DNA from: Pseudomonas paralactis
Lineage (GTDB): Bacteria; Pseudomonadota; Gammaproteobacteria; Pseudomonadales; Pseudomonadaceae
Reading direction: 5' to 3'
Assembly: GCF_001439735.1 (NCBI RefSeq)
Contig: NZ_JYLN01000005.1
Coordinates: 372,001 to 436,000, forward strand
Length of the DNA stretch: 64,000 nucleotides
How positions within the stretch are numbered: position 1 is the stretch's first letter; every line of letters begins with the position of its first letter. The notes beneath the pieces are model-generated. The model ran no database searches. It saw only the letters and a list, made by a program, of their open reading frames with translations, and had not been told where the DNA came from. Positions 45,682 through 54,866 of the stretch are shown in pieces. The position numbers and the translations under genes are program-made.

Positions 45682-48600
45682 GTGAAAAAACGCAAGTCAG
45701 GGTTAACTACCGCCATCCACACAGGCCCGGGCTACCCGCTCAAGGCGCTGAGCTGCGTGCCATACGGCGCGTTGCTGTGTTGCCTGGCAAGCCTGGGGAC
45801 CGCCCAGGCTGCACCCTATGTGGAAACCGGCAAACTGGGCGACGCCGCCAGTTGGCGCAGCAATGAGTTCAAGGCCGACTGGGGCCTGGGCGCTGTGCAA
45901 GCCGATACCGCCTATGCCGCGGGTTATACCGGCAAGGGCGTCAAGCTGGGGATATTCGACCAGCCGGTGTATGCCCAGCACCCGGAGTTCGCCAGTCCCA
46001 ACAAGGTGGTGACGATTGTTACTGAAGGCATCCGTCAATACACCGACCCGTATATTCCAGTGAAAGCCGGCGATGCGTTCCGCTACGACGGCACGCCATC
46101 CAAGGACTCCAATGGCAAGCTGGGTAACCATGGTACCCACGTTGGCGGCATTGCTGCGGGTAACCGCGATGGCGGGCCGATGCATGGCGTGGCGTTCAAT
46201 GCGCAGATCCTCACTGCCGAAAACGGTGACCCAGGCCCGGAAGACGGGATCATCCTCGGCAACGATGGCGCCGTGTACAAGGCCGGTTGGGACGGGCTGG
46301 TCGCCAGTGGCGCACGCATCATCAACAACAGTTGGGGTATCGGCATCGGTGACCAGTACGCCAAGGGCGGACGCGATCCGGCGTTCCCCAATTTCACCGT
46401 CAATGAAGCTCAGGCGCAGTTCAACACCATTCGGCCGATCCTCGGCACCATCGCAGGGGGCGCTTATCAAGGCGCTATCGATGCGGCTCGCAGCGGTGTA
46501 CTGACCATTTTTGCCGCCGGTAACGACTACAACCGCAACAACCCGGACGCGATTTCCGGCCTTGCGTATTTTGTGCCAGAGATCGCGCCGAACTGGCTGT
46601 CGGTGGCAGCCTTGCAGCAGAACCCGGATGCCGCCAATCCGTATGTGATCAGCACCTTCTCTTCACGTTGCGGCTATGCGGCGAGTTTTTGCGTGTCGGC
46701 GCCCGGTACCAAGATCTACAGCTCGATCATCAACGGTACCGACCTGAACAACCTGACCACCGACTGGGCCAACAAAAACGGCACCTCCATGGCCGCCCCC
46801 CATGTGGCTGGCGCAGCAGCGGTGCTGATGGAGCGCTTCGAGTACATGAGCGGCGACCAGATCTCCACGGTGCTCAAGACCACGGCCACGGACCTCGGCG
46901 CGCCTGGTATCGACTCGCTGTATGGCTGGGGCATGATCAACCTGGGCAAGGCGGTCAACGGTCCGGGCATGTTTATCACCGCCGAGGACATTCCTGCCGA
47001 GTTCCGCATTGAAGGCGCCTATGGCAGCGGCCAGTTCGTCGCAGACCTGCCCGGCGTTGGCGCGGTGGTGGATGCGGGCAAACCGACCCAGCGCATTTGC
47101 AACGACGTGCACTGCGGGCTGGACGTGTGGAGCAATAACATCTCCGGCCATGGCGGCCTGACCAAGCAGGGCATCGGCACCCTGGTGCTGGCCGGCGCCA
47201 ACACCTACAGCGGACCGACCCTGGTCAATCAGGGCTTGCTGGCAGTCAACGGTTCGGTCACCTCCGATGTCATCGTCAGCCAGACCGGCGTCATCGGTGG
47301 CTCGGGGCGTATCGGCTCGCTGACGGCCAATAGCGGCGGCGCGGTGGCGCCGGGCAATTCCATCGGCACCCTGAACGTGGCGGGCGATGTCACCTTTAAC
47401 CCGGGCTCGACCTACGCCGTAGAATTGTCGCCGACCAGCAGCGACCGTATCGTCGCCGGGGGTACCGCTACGCTCAATGGCGGCACCGTGACCCTGGCCC
47501 TGGAAAACAGCCCGACACTGTTGAGTGCAACCCAGGCCCAAAGCCTGATCGGCCGCCAATACAACATCCTGCAAGCGGCAGGCGGTGTCACCGGCAGTTT
47601 TGATGCAGTACTGCCTGACTATCTGTTTGTCGGCGGCACCTTGAACTACGCGGCAGGCGGTGTGCAGTTGGACGTGACGCGCACCAACAGCTTCGCCAGT
47701 GTGGCGGCCACACCGAACCAACGCGCGGTGGCCGCAGCTGCCGAGCAATTGGGCGCGGGCAATGGTGTGTATGAAAGCTTGCTGTTGGCCCCGACGGCCG
47801 CTTCGGCCCAGGGTGCGTTCCAGCAACTGAGCGGTGAAGTCTATCCGGCGCTGCAAACTGCGCTGGTCAATGACAGCCGTTACGTGCGCGAAGCGGTGGG
47901 CGAGCGCCTGCGCAATGGCGAGATGGGCGCAACCAGCCAGGCCATCGACAGCCGTGGCAACGTATGGGTCAAGGCCCTGGGCGCCTGGGGCAAGACCGAC
48001 AGCCGCAGTGACACCGCAGCCTATAACACCTCCATCGGCGGGATGCTTGCCGGGGTGGACGGTGCTCTCGACGACGCAACGCGCATCGGCTTGGTGGCCG
48101 GCTACAGCGATACCTCGCTGAACATGGGCAGCGACACCCATAGCCGCGCCTCGGTCGACAGCTACCACTTTGGCGCCTATGCCGGGCATGAAATCGGCGC
48201 CTGGCGTTTGAGCGGCGGCGCGACCTACAGCTGGCACCGCGCCGATGTGAAGCGCGACCTGCAATACGGCGACGTCGCCGGCAAGCAAAAGGCCAAGGTC
48301 GATGCGCACAGCACCCAGGTGTTCACCGAAGCGGCGTATCGCATCAACCTGCAGGCGCTGGCTCTGGAGCCGTTCGCCAACCTGGCCTACGTACACCTGG
48401 GCACTGACAGCTTCAAAGAGAAGGGCGATGCCGCTGCGCTGAAAAGTGGCGACGACAGCCGTGACCTGGTGTTGAGCACCCTGGGTGTGCGCGCCTTGAA
48501 AACCTTCAACGTCAACGATCACCAGCAACTGGAGGTCTCCGGCACCCTGGGCTGGCAGCACAACCTGAGCAGCACCGATTCGGAACAGCACTTGGCGTTT

Positions 48601-48783
48601 GCCTCGGGAGGCCCGTCGTTCACGGTGGAAAGTGCGCCGATGGTGCGCGATGCCGCACTGGTTGGGGCTCGGGTCAGCCTGGCGTTAAGCAAGGATGCGC
48701 GGGTGAACTTCGATTACAACGGCCTGCTGGCCAGCAAAGAGAAGGTGCATGGCGTCGGTTTGAGCCTGGACTGGGCGTTCTAA
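45682..48783 (+). CDS. S8 serine protease autotransporter (second of two)
   Basis: 1033 residues, GTG start after AAGGAAGG. Signal sequence with an unusually long n-region (about 30 residues) ending near GTAQA. Catalytic triad D93 (LGIFDQPVY), H150 (NHGTHVGG) and S369 (GTSMAAPHVAG). A PATR repeat (GIGTLVLAGANTYSGPTLVN) and an autotransporter barrel ending SLDWAF. Known as prtB/pspB-like in this locus. The passenger differs from that of its neighbour, especially around the catalytic Asp and in an insert after His, while linker and barrel are close; substrate specificity has probably diverged. A 642-codon antisense frame inside it is a GC shadow. Confidence 0.94.
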   Translation: MKKRKSGLTTAIHTGPGYPLKALSCVPYGALLCCLASLGTAQAAPYVETGKLGDAASWRSNEFKADWGLGAVQADTAYAAGYTGKGVKLGIFDQPVYAQHPEFASPNKVVTIVTEGIRQYTDPYIPVKAGDAFRYDGTPSKDSNGKLGNHGTHVGGIAAGNRDGGPMHGVAFNAQILTAENGDPGPEDGIILGNDGAVYKAGWDGLVASGARIINNSWGIGIGDQYAKGGRDPAFPNFTVNEAQAQFNTIRPILGTIAGGAYQGAIDAARSGVLTIFAAGNDYNRNNPDAISGLAYFVPEIAPNWLSVAALQQNPDAANPYVISTFSSRCGYAASFCVSAPGTKIYSSIINGTDLNNLTTDWANKNGTSMAAPHVAGAAAVLMERFEYMSGDQISTVLKTTATDLGAPGIDSLYGWGMINLGKAVNGPGMFITAEDIPAEFRIEGAYGSGQFVADLPGVGAVVDAGKPTQRICNDVHCGLDVWSNNISGHGGLTKQGIGTLVLAGANTYSGPTLVNQGLLAVNGSVTSDVIVSQTGVIGGSGRIGSLTANSGGAVAPGNSIGTLNVAGDVTFNPGSTYAVELSPTSSDRIVAGGTATLNGGTVTLALENSPTLLSATQAQSLIGRQYNILQAAGGVTGSFDAVLPDYLFVGGTLNYAAGGVQLDVTRTNSFASVAATPNQRAVAAAAEQLGAGNGVYESLLLAPTAASAQGAFQQLSGEVYPALQTALVNDSRYVREAVGERLRNGEMGATSQAIDSRGNVWVKALGAWGKTDSRSDTAAYNTSIGGMLAGVDGALDDATRIGLVAGYSDTSLNMGSDTHSRASVDSYHFGAYAGHEIGAWRLSGGATYSWHRADVKRDLQYGDVAGKQKAKVDAHSTQVFTEAAYRINLQALALEPFANLAYVHLGTDSFKEKGDAAALKSGDDSRDLVLSTLGVRALKTFNVNDHQQLEVSGTLGWQHNLSSTDSEQHLAFASGGPSFTVESAPMVRDAALVGARVSLALSKDARVNFDYNGLLASKEKVHGVGLSLDWAF

Positions 48784-48796
48784 AGCTTTAAAACCA

Positions 48797-48898
48797 CTGT
48801 AGGAGCGAGCTTGCTCGCGAAAAACTCAAGTGCGCCGCGTTCCTTCAAGCAGAACGCGTCATCGTTGACGATCTTCGCGAGCAAGCTCGCTCCTACAG
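48797..48898. repeat. REPIN between the second autotransporter and the lipase
   Basis: Same doublet, but the spacer is inverted relative to the other copies: the GTTGACG motif lies on the right side. Confidence 0.92.
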
Positions 48899-48961
48899 TA
48901 GGTAACGGATAACAGGTGTTTTGGCTTTCTCTACAAATCCAACAACAGAGAGGCACTACCA

Positions 48962-50386
48962 ATGGGTATCTTTGACTATAAAAACCTCGGTACTGAGGGC
49001 TCCAAGACGCTGTTCGCCGATGCGATGGCGATCACGATGTATTCCTACCACAACCTGGATAACGGCTTTGCCGTGGGCTACCAGAACAACGGTCTCGGCC
49101 TGGGCTTGCCCGCCACCCTGGTCAGCGCGCTGATTGGCGGCAGCAATGCCCAAGGGGTCATCCCCGGCATCCCCTGGAACCCCGATTCGGAAAAGGCCGC
49201 CCTTGAGGCAGTGCAAGCAGCCGGCTGGACGCCTATCAGCGCCAGTACCCTGGGCTACAGCGGCAAGGTCGATGCGCGCGGCACCTTCTTTGGCGAAAAA
49301 TTCGGCTACGGCACGGCGCAGGCCGAGGTGCTGGGCAAATACGATGACGCAGGCAAACTGCTGGAAATCGGCATCAGTTTTCGCGGGACTTCGGGGCCTC
49401 GGGAAAGCCTGATCACCGACTCCATTGGCGATGTCATCAGCGACCTGCTCGCCGCCTTCGGGCCCAAGGATTATGCCAAGAACTACGCAGGGGAAGCCTT
49501 TGGCGGCTTGCTCAAAAACGTCGCAGACTACGCCGGCGCCCAGGGCCTGAGCGGCAATGACGTCGTGGTCAGTGGTCACAGTCTGGGTGGCCTGGCGGTC
49601 AACAGCATGGCCGACTTGAGCGACAGCACCTGGTCGGGGTTTTATAAGGACTCCAATTACGTGGCCTACGCATCGCCTACCCAAAGCGCCGGCGATAAGG
49701 TGCTCAACGTCGGCTATGAAAACGACCCGGTGTTCCGTGCTCTGGATGGCTCGTCATTCAACCTGTCGTCCCTGGGCGTGCACGACAAGCCCCACGAGTC
49801 GAGCACCGACAATATTGTCAGCTTCAACGACCACTACGCCTCAGCCCTGTGGAACGTGCTGCCATTCTCCATCCTCAACCTGCCGACCTGGGTCTCGCAC
49901 TTGCCCACCGGTTATGGCGATGGCATGACGCGCATCCTCGACTCGGGCTTCTACGAGCAGATGACCCGTGACTCCACGGTGATTGTCGCCAACCTCTCCG
50001 ACCCGGCACGAGCCAACACCTGGGTGCAGGACCTGAACCGCAATGCCGAGGCGCACAAGGGCAACACCTTCATCATCGGCAGCGACGGCAACGACCTGAT
50101 CAAGGGCGGCAGGGGCGCGGACTTTATCGAAGGCGGCAAAGGCAATGACACGATTCGCGACAGCAGCGGGCATAACACGTTTTTGTTCAGCGGGCAGTTT
50201 GGTAATGATCGAGTGATTGGCTATCAGGCGACAGACAAACTGGTATTCAACGATGTGCAGGGCAGTACCGATTATCGCGATCATGCCAAGGTGGTGGGTG
50301 GGGATACGGTGATCAGCTTTGGCGCTGATTCGGTGACGCTGGTGGGTGTGAGCAGTTTGTCGGGGGAGGGGATAGTGATCAGCTAA
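48962..50386 (+). CDS. tliA: Family I.3 extracellular lipase
   Basis: 474 residues. The triad positions equal those published for family I.3 lipases: S207 in GHSLGG, D255 and H313, all checked in the codons. The N-terminus MGIFDYKNLG is typical. RTX repeats (GSDGNDLIKGGRGADFIEGGKGNDTI, shown here only as separate GGxGxDxU units) lie near residue 375, and the C-terminal secretion region ends GEGIVIS. No Sec signal; exported by AprDEF. Called tliA or lipA in P. fluorescens, a heat-stable milk-spoilage enzyme. Last gene of the locus; a perfect palindrome follows 4 nt after the stop. Confidence 0.96.
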   Translation: MGIFDYKNLGTEGSKTLFADAMAITMYSYHNLDNGFAVGYQNNGLGLGLPATLVSALIGGSNAQGVIPGIPWNPDSEKAALEAVQAAGWTPISASTLGYSGKVDARGTFFGEKFGYGTAQAEVLGKYDDAGKLLEIGISFRGTSGPRESLITDSIGDVISDLLAAFGPKDYAKNYAGEAFGGLLKNVADYAGAQGLSGNDVVVSGHSLGGLAVNSMADLSDSTWSGFYKDSNYVAYASPTQSAGDKVLNVGYENDPVFRALDGSSFNLSSLGVHDKPHESSTDNIVSFNDHYASALWNVLPFSILNLPTWVSHLPTGYGDGMTRILDSGFYEQMTRDSTVIVANLSDPARANTWVQDLNRNAEAHKGNTFIIGSDGNDLIKGGRGADFIEGGKGNDTIRDSSGHNTFLFSGQFGNDRVIGYQATDKLVFNDVQGSTDYRDHAKVVGGDTVISFGADSVTLVGVSSLSGEGIVIS

Positions 50387-50390
50387 ATCA

Positions 50391-50426
50391 CAATGGTGGG
50401 AGAGAGCTTGCACTCTCCCACCATTG
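50391..50426. terminator. Perfect 14-bp palindromic hairpin at the end of the apr-lip locus
   Basis: CAATGGTGGGAGAG (50391-50404) pairs fully with CTCTCCCACCATTG (50413-50426) around AGCTTGCA. It lies between two convergent genes. Without a T tract it may act as a REP-like RNA-stabilising end or a weak bidirectional terminator; the AGCTTGC loop recalls the REP loops. Confidence 0.7.
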
Positions 50427-50445
50427 CTCAATGGTGAGCCAAAGA

Positions 50446-50670
50446 TTAGTTTTCCTTGCGCACCGTGGCCACATCATCAGCCTTGATGCGAATGCGCTTG
50501 CCGGCGATGTCGGTGAACTCATAGAAACCATCAGCCGTCTTGGCGTTGGGCGTGTCCTTGGTCAAATATTGCGTGCCATTTTGCAATGTCACTACCGTTT
50601 GCGTGGAGCAACCGGCCAATACCAGAAAAGTGAGTGCAACCAGCGGAAGACCCAAATTCTTCATGTTCAT
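50446..50670 (-). CDS. YgdI/YgdR-like (DUF903) small lipoprotein
   Basis: 74 residues. Lipobox LAGC in FLVLAGCSTQ, so a lipid-anchored protein. The mature part (TLQNGTQYLTKDTPN...YEFTDIAGKRIRIKADDV) is a small beta-barrel of the YgdI/YgdR type. Function unknown, often envelope-stress or osmotic in expression. The frame continues upstream to 50805 but without a signal; the ATG at 50670 or the one at 50664 is the start. Convergent with the lipase. Confidence 0.88.
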   Translation of the reverse strand: MNMKNLGLPLVALTFLVLAGCSTQTVVTLQNGTQYLTKDTPNAKTADGFYEFTDIAGKRIRIKADDVATVRKEN

Positions 50671-50858
50671 AACCCTTACCTTTAACCCTGAAAAGTCCCG
50701 CAGCGTGTGGCTGGGGGCTATAAATGTTACGCGATCAACCCCCTCATCTGATCGTTTTTTTGCAAAAAGTTGCAGGCGCCATTTATCTATTACCGATTGC
50801 AACAACGGCTTTGCAACGGCACTCTGTATGCATAACCAGTATTTGATCCCTTTGCGCC

Positions 50859-52505
50859 ATGGCCAACCCCCTCGAAGACCCCTTGTATTACCTGCATAAC
50901 TTCCGCCAGGTCCTGGCCTGGCTGGGGCAACGCTATGCCGATCTGCTCGATGCGCACGAACAGCATTTCATTCAGCAATTTGACAGGTTGCCCCAGGCCT
51001 CCCAGGCGTTATTGGTGCGCATGGTGATGCGCAAGGGCGTGCATTTTCGCGGTGCCAAGCTCAATTATGTGGAAATCGGCTGCCCCCACGCAGCAGCCAG
51101 GCCATTGCGGGAACTGGGATGGGTGGATGACCAAAGCCCGCTGCCGTTTGCCACCCTGTTCGCCTTGCTGCAAAAGGGCGAAATCCTCGGCGCGTTCAGC
51201 CCCTGGATCGATCAGCCCAAGGGCAACAAGGCCGCCTGGCTCGAACCATTGGCGGCGCAGTTCAGCGAGCCGCGCAGTTTTGCCCAGTGGTGCCCGGGCG
51301 TAGACGATGTGCTTTATAGCCTTACGGTCATGGAGTTGTGTGATCGCCTGCGCTTGATGTTCTTCGGCAACCTGCACCAGGACTGGTCCGAGTTTGTGCT
51401 GGCAGACCTGGGTATCTACACCTATGAAAAAGTCGAGATTTGCGCCGAGTCCCGTGGGCTACGCACGCGTGACGACGTATGCGGGTTCCTGTACTTGCAC
51501 CAGTGCCAGCAAGCGTTTGAAGCGGGAGAAGCATTGGACACGCTGCTGGTGCAGATCGCGGGCCTGCGCACCGACAACCCCTGGCTGGAAAAACGCCGCG
51601 CCAAGCTGTTGTTCCAGATCGGTCAGTATTGCGAACGCTGCGCCGAGCTTGTGCTGGCTGAGCAGATCTACCTGGCCTGCGCCTATCCCGGTGCGCGTGC
51701 GCGGTTGATCCGCGTCCTTGAGCGCCAGGAAGATTACGCCCGAGCGCTGGCCCTGGCCACCGCGGCCCAACAGGCGCCGCAAAGCGCTGCTGAACAGCAG
51801 CACTTGCTGCGTGTAATGCCGCGCTTGCGCCGCAAACTCGGCGCACCGGCGTTGCCCAAGGCCAAGCCGCAAGCTGTTGCACGCCTTGACCTGGAACTTG
51901 CCCAGGCGCCGCTGATGTCGGTGGAATACTGCGTGCAGGCGCACCTGAGCGAGCCCGAGGCACCGGTGCATTACGTCGAGAATGGGTTGATCAATTCGCT
52001 GTTCGGCCTGTTGTGCTGGGAGGCGATTTTCGCGCCGCTGCCGGGTGCGTTCTTCCATCCGTTCCAGCGTGGGCCGGCAGACCTGCACAGCGAAGACTTC
52101 CATCAACGCCGCGAGGCGTTGTTTGCCGCCTGTTTCGAGCAATTGGAGGATGAGCGCTACAAGGCCACCATCCGCCAGCGCTACGTGGAAAAATGGGGCA
52201 TCCAATCGCCGTTCGTGTTCTGGAACCTGCTCAGCGAAGAATTGTTGGAGCAAGCCCTGGCTTGCCTGCCCGCCGAGCACTTGCGTCACTGGTTTACACG
52301 CCTGCTGCTGGATATCCGCGCCAATCGCACCGGGATGCCGGACCTGATCCAGTTCTGGCCTGCACAAAAGACCTACCGCATGATTGAGGTCAAGGGCCCG
52401 GGCGATCGCCTGCAAGACAACCAACTGCGCTGGCTGCAATTTTGCGGCGAGTACCAGATGCCGGTCACCGTCTGCTACGTGCGCTGGGCGGAGCAACCCG
52501 CTTGA
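50859..52505 (+). CDS. FAN1-type VRR-NUC structure-specific nuclease
   Basis: 548 residues. N-terminal helical/SAP-like DNA-binding region, a TPR-like middle part (about 220-330), and a C-terminal VRR-NUC domain with the PD-(D/E)xK core D495 (GMPDLIQFW), E510 and K512 (IEVKGPGDRLQDNQ). Bacterial FAN1 cuts 5' flaps near interstrand crosslinks. Its stop TGA overlaps a TTG start of the helicase gene, so the two are translationally coupled, suggesting joint action in crosslink or flap repair. Confidence 0.9.
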   Translation: MANPLEDPLYYLHNFRQVLAWLGQRYADLLDAHEQHFIQQFDRLPQASQALLVRMVMRKGVHFRGAKLNYVEIGCPHAAARPLRELGWVDDQSPLPFATLFALLQKGEILGAFSPWIDQPKGNKAAWLEPLAAQFSEPRSFAQWCPGVDDVLYSLTVMELCDRLRLMFFGNLHQDWSEFVLADLGIYTYEKVEICAESRGLRTRDDVCGFLYLHQCQQAFEAGEALDTLLVQIAGLRTDNPWLEKRRAKLLFQIGQYCERCAELVLAEQIYLACAYPGARARLIRVLERQEDYARALALATAAQQAPQSAAEQQHLLRVMPRLRRKLGAPALPKAKPQAVARLDLELAQAPLMSVEYCVQAHLSEPEAPVHYVENGLINSLFGLLCWEAIFAPLPGAFFHPFQRGPADLHSEDFHQRREALFAACFEQLEDERYKATIRQRYVEKWGIQSPFVFWNLLSEELLEQALACLPAEHLRHWFTRLLLDIRANRTGMPDLIQFWPAQKTYRMIEVKGPGDRLQDNQLRWLQFCGEYQMPVTVCYVRWAEQPA

Positions 52506-54763
52506 GTTACAGCGTGGCCGTGCGGGCGTTGTGTGAGTTCACGGCCAAGGTCGGCGACCTCGACCTGCGCTTTACCCCGTCGCCCAGCGCCCAGGAAGGC
52601 ATCGTCGGCCACCGTACGGTCGCGTCCCGGCGCAGTGCGCACTACCAGAATGAAGTCGCGCTTGAGGGGCAATACCGGCAGCTCAACGTGCGGGGCAGGG
52701 CGGACGGCTACGATCCCGACGCCAATCGCCTTGAGGAAGTCAAAACCTACCGCGGCGACCTCGCTGCCCAGCCCGCCAACCATCGGCAACTGCACTGGGC
52801 TCAGGTCAAGGTGTATGGCTGGTTGATGTGCCAGAAGCTCGGCCTTGAGGAGATCGACCTGGCGCTGGTGTATTTCGATATTGTCGGCGAGGGCGAGACG
52901 CTGTTGAGCCAACGTTTCGACGCGGCGCAGCTCGAATGCTTCTTCAATCAGCAATGCGCGCTGTTCCTCGATTGGGCCCAACTGGAAATGCAGCACCGCG
53001 ATCAGCGCAACAAGGCCGCGCAGACCCTGGCATTTCCCCATGCCGATTTTCGTGCCGGGCAGCGTACGTTGGCCGAGTCGGTGTACAAGGCGGTCAGCAC
53101 GGGCCGTTGTCTGATGGCCCAGGCGCCCACCGGCATCGGTAAGACCGTCGGCACGATCTTCCCAATGCTCAAGGCCCTGGCGCCGCAACAACTGGACAAG
53201 CTGTTCTTTCTCACCGCCAAAACCCCGGGGCGCAAACTCGCCCTGGACGCCGCCCAGGTGTTGTACGACAGCAGTCCTGATCTGGCGCTGCGTGTGCTTG
53301 AGCTGGTGGCGAGGGACAAGGCGTGTGAACACCTGGATAAAGCCTGCCATGGCGATTCCTGCCCGCTGGCCAAGGGGTTTTACGACCGTTTGCCCGCCGC
53401 CCGTCAGGCCGCGTCCAGGGTTCGCCTGCTCGATCAACGCAGCCTGCGCAGCGTGGCGCTGGCCCATGACGTCTGCCCGTATTACCTGAGCCAGGAAATG
53501 GCACGCTGGGCCGACCTGGTGGTCGCCGACTACAACTATTTTTTTGACTTCGGCGCCCTGTTATTCGGCCTGGCGCAGTTGAACCAATGGCGCGTTGCGA
53601 CGCTGGTGGACGAGGCCCATAACCTGGTGGAGCGCGCCCGTTCGATGTACAGCGCCAGCCTCGACCAATATAGCCTCAAGACCTTGCGCGACACCGCACC
53701 CGAGCCGCTGAAAAAAACCTTGCAGCGCCTGAACCGCGAGTGGAACGCGTTGCACAAGGAACAAGTTACGCCGTATCAGGCGTATGCCACCCGGCCCGAC
53801 AAGCTGTTACAGGCCCTGAGCCTGTGCACCAGCGCCATGGGCGACTACTTCAACGATCACCCCGAGTCCCTCACTGGCGACCTGCAAGCCTTCTACTTTG
53901 AGGCGCTGCAATTTTCCAGGGTGGCGGAGCTGTTTAACGAGCACTTCATTTTCGATATCAGCAAACGCCCGCTCAGTGGCAAGCGCAGCAGCTCGACCCT
54001 GTGCCTGCGTAATGTGGTGCCGGCCGAATTCATCCGGCCCCGATTGACGGCAGCCCGCAGCAGCGTGCTGTTTTCCGCGACCCTGAGCCCACGCCATTAT
54101 TACGCCGACTTGCTTGGGTTGCCGGCGGATACCGCCTGGGTCGATGTGGAGTCGCCGTTCAAGGCCGAGCAATTACAGGTCAGTATCGTTGAGCGCATCT
54201 CCACACGGTTTGTGCACCGCCAGGCGTCGCTGGAACCTATTGTGGAGTTGATCGCCCGGCAATTCGCCGAGCAGCCGGGCAATTACCTGGCGTTTTTCTC
54301 CAGTTTCGATTACCTGCAACAAGTGGCGCAGTTACTGGCCGAGCGGCACCCGCAGATAGCACTGTGGTTGCAGTCACGCGGCATGGCTGAGGCCGAGCGC
54401 CAGGCTTTTCTGGACCAGTTTACCCAGCACAGCCAAGGCATCGGCTTTGCGGTATTGGGCGGCGCATTTGGCGAAGGGATCGACCTGCCGGGGGCGCGTT
54501 TGATTGGGGCTTTTATTGCCACCTTGGGCTTGGCGCAACTGAACCCTGTGAATGAACAAATGAAGGCCCGCATGGGCGCGATCTTCGGCGCCGGCTATGA
54601 CTACACCTACCTGTATCCCGGCATTCAAAAGGTGGTGCAAGCGGCGGGGAGGGTGATCCGCAGCCAGCAGGACCGTGGCGTGGTGATGTTGATCGATGAC
54701 CGCTTTGGCGAGGCGCGGGTGCGGCAGTTGTTGCCGCGTTGGTGGGCGATTGATGCCCTGTAG
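52502..54763 (+). CDS. Fe-S (XPD/DinG-like) superfamily 2 helicase with N-terminal nuclease-like domain
   Basis: 753 residues from the TTG at 52502, which overlaps the FAN1 stop (TTGA) and gives LSYSVAVRALCEFTAK, the family N-terminus; the next upstream ATG is inside FAN1. An N-terminal ~100 residues resemble a PD-(D/E)xK core (DGYDPD, then E79-V-K81). Walker A APTGIGKT (K214) and DEAH box D370-H373 are present. Four Cys between them (C275, C282, C287, C325) fit the 4Fe-4S cluster of XPD/DinG helicases. C-terminal motif VI QAAGRVIRSQQDRG. 5'-3' unwinding is expected. The stop codon TAG is part of the following REPIN. Confidence 0.9.
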   Translation: MSYSVAVRALCEFTAKVGDLDLRFTPSPSAQEGIVGHRTVASRRSAHYQNEVALEGQYRQLNVRGRADGYDPDANRLEEVKTYRGDLAAQPANHRQLHWAQVKVYGWLMCQKLGLEEIDLALVYFDIVGEGETLLSQRFDAAQLECFFNQQCALFLDWAQLEMQHRDQRNKAAQTLAFPHADFRAGQRTLAESVYKAVSTGRCLMAQAPTGIGKTVGTIFPMLKALAPQQLDKLFFLTAKTPGRKLALDAAQVLYDSSPDLALRVLELVARDKACEHLDKACHGDSCPLAKGFYDRLPAARQAASRVRLLDQRSLRSVALAHDVCPYYLSQEMARWADLVVADYNYFFDFGALLFGLAQLNQWRVATLVDEAHNLVERARSMYSASLDQYSLKTLRDTAPEPLKKTLQRLNREWNALHKEQVTPYQAYATRPDKLLQALSLCTSAMGDYFNDHPESLTGDLQAFYFEALQFSRVAELFNEHFIFDISKRPLSGKRSSSTLCLRNVVPAEFIRPRLTAARSSVLFSATLSPRHYYADLLGLPADTAWVDVESPFKAEQLQVSIVERISTRFVHRQASLEPIVELIARQFAEQPGNYLAFFSSFDYLQQVAQLLAERHPQIALWLQSRGMAEAERQAFLDQFTQHSQGIGFAVLGGAFGEGIDLPGARLIGAFIATLGLAQLNPVNEQMKARMGAIFGAGYDYTYLYPGIQKVVQAAGRVIRSQQDRGVVMLIDDRFGEARVRQLLPRWWAIDAL

Positions 54764-54859
54764 GAGCGAGCTTGCTCGCGAAAAACGTCAACGATACCGC
54801 GGGCTTTCTGATTAAACGCGGCGCCGGTGAGTTTTTCGCAAGCAAGCTCGCTCCTACAG
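54758..54859. repeat. REPIN overlapping the helicase stop codon
   Basis: CTGTAGGAGCGAGC... begins two codons before the gene end; its TAG is the stop. The right REP has one change (GCAAGC instead of GCGAGC). Confidence 0.92.
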
Positions 54860-54866
54860 TTTTGTG

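Noticed and set aside
46663..48591. 642-codon open frame antisense to the second autotransporter
   Set aside because: Its codon pattern mirrors the high-GC third positions of the real gene; no ribosome binding site or family resemblance, and the sense gene has an intact catalytic triad and barrel.
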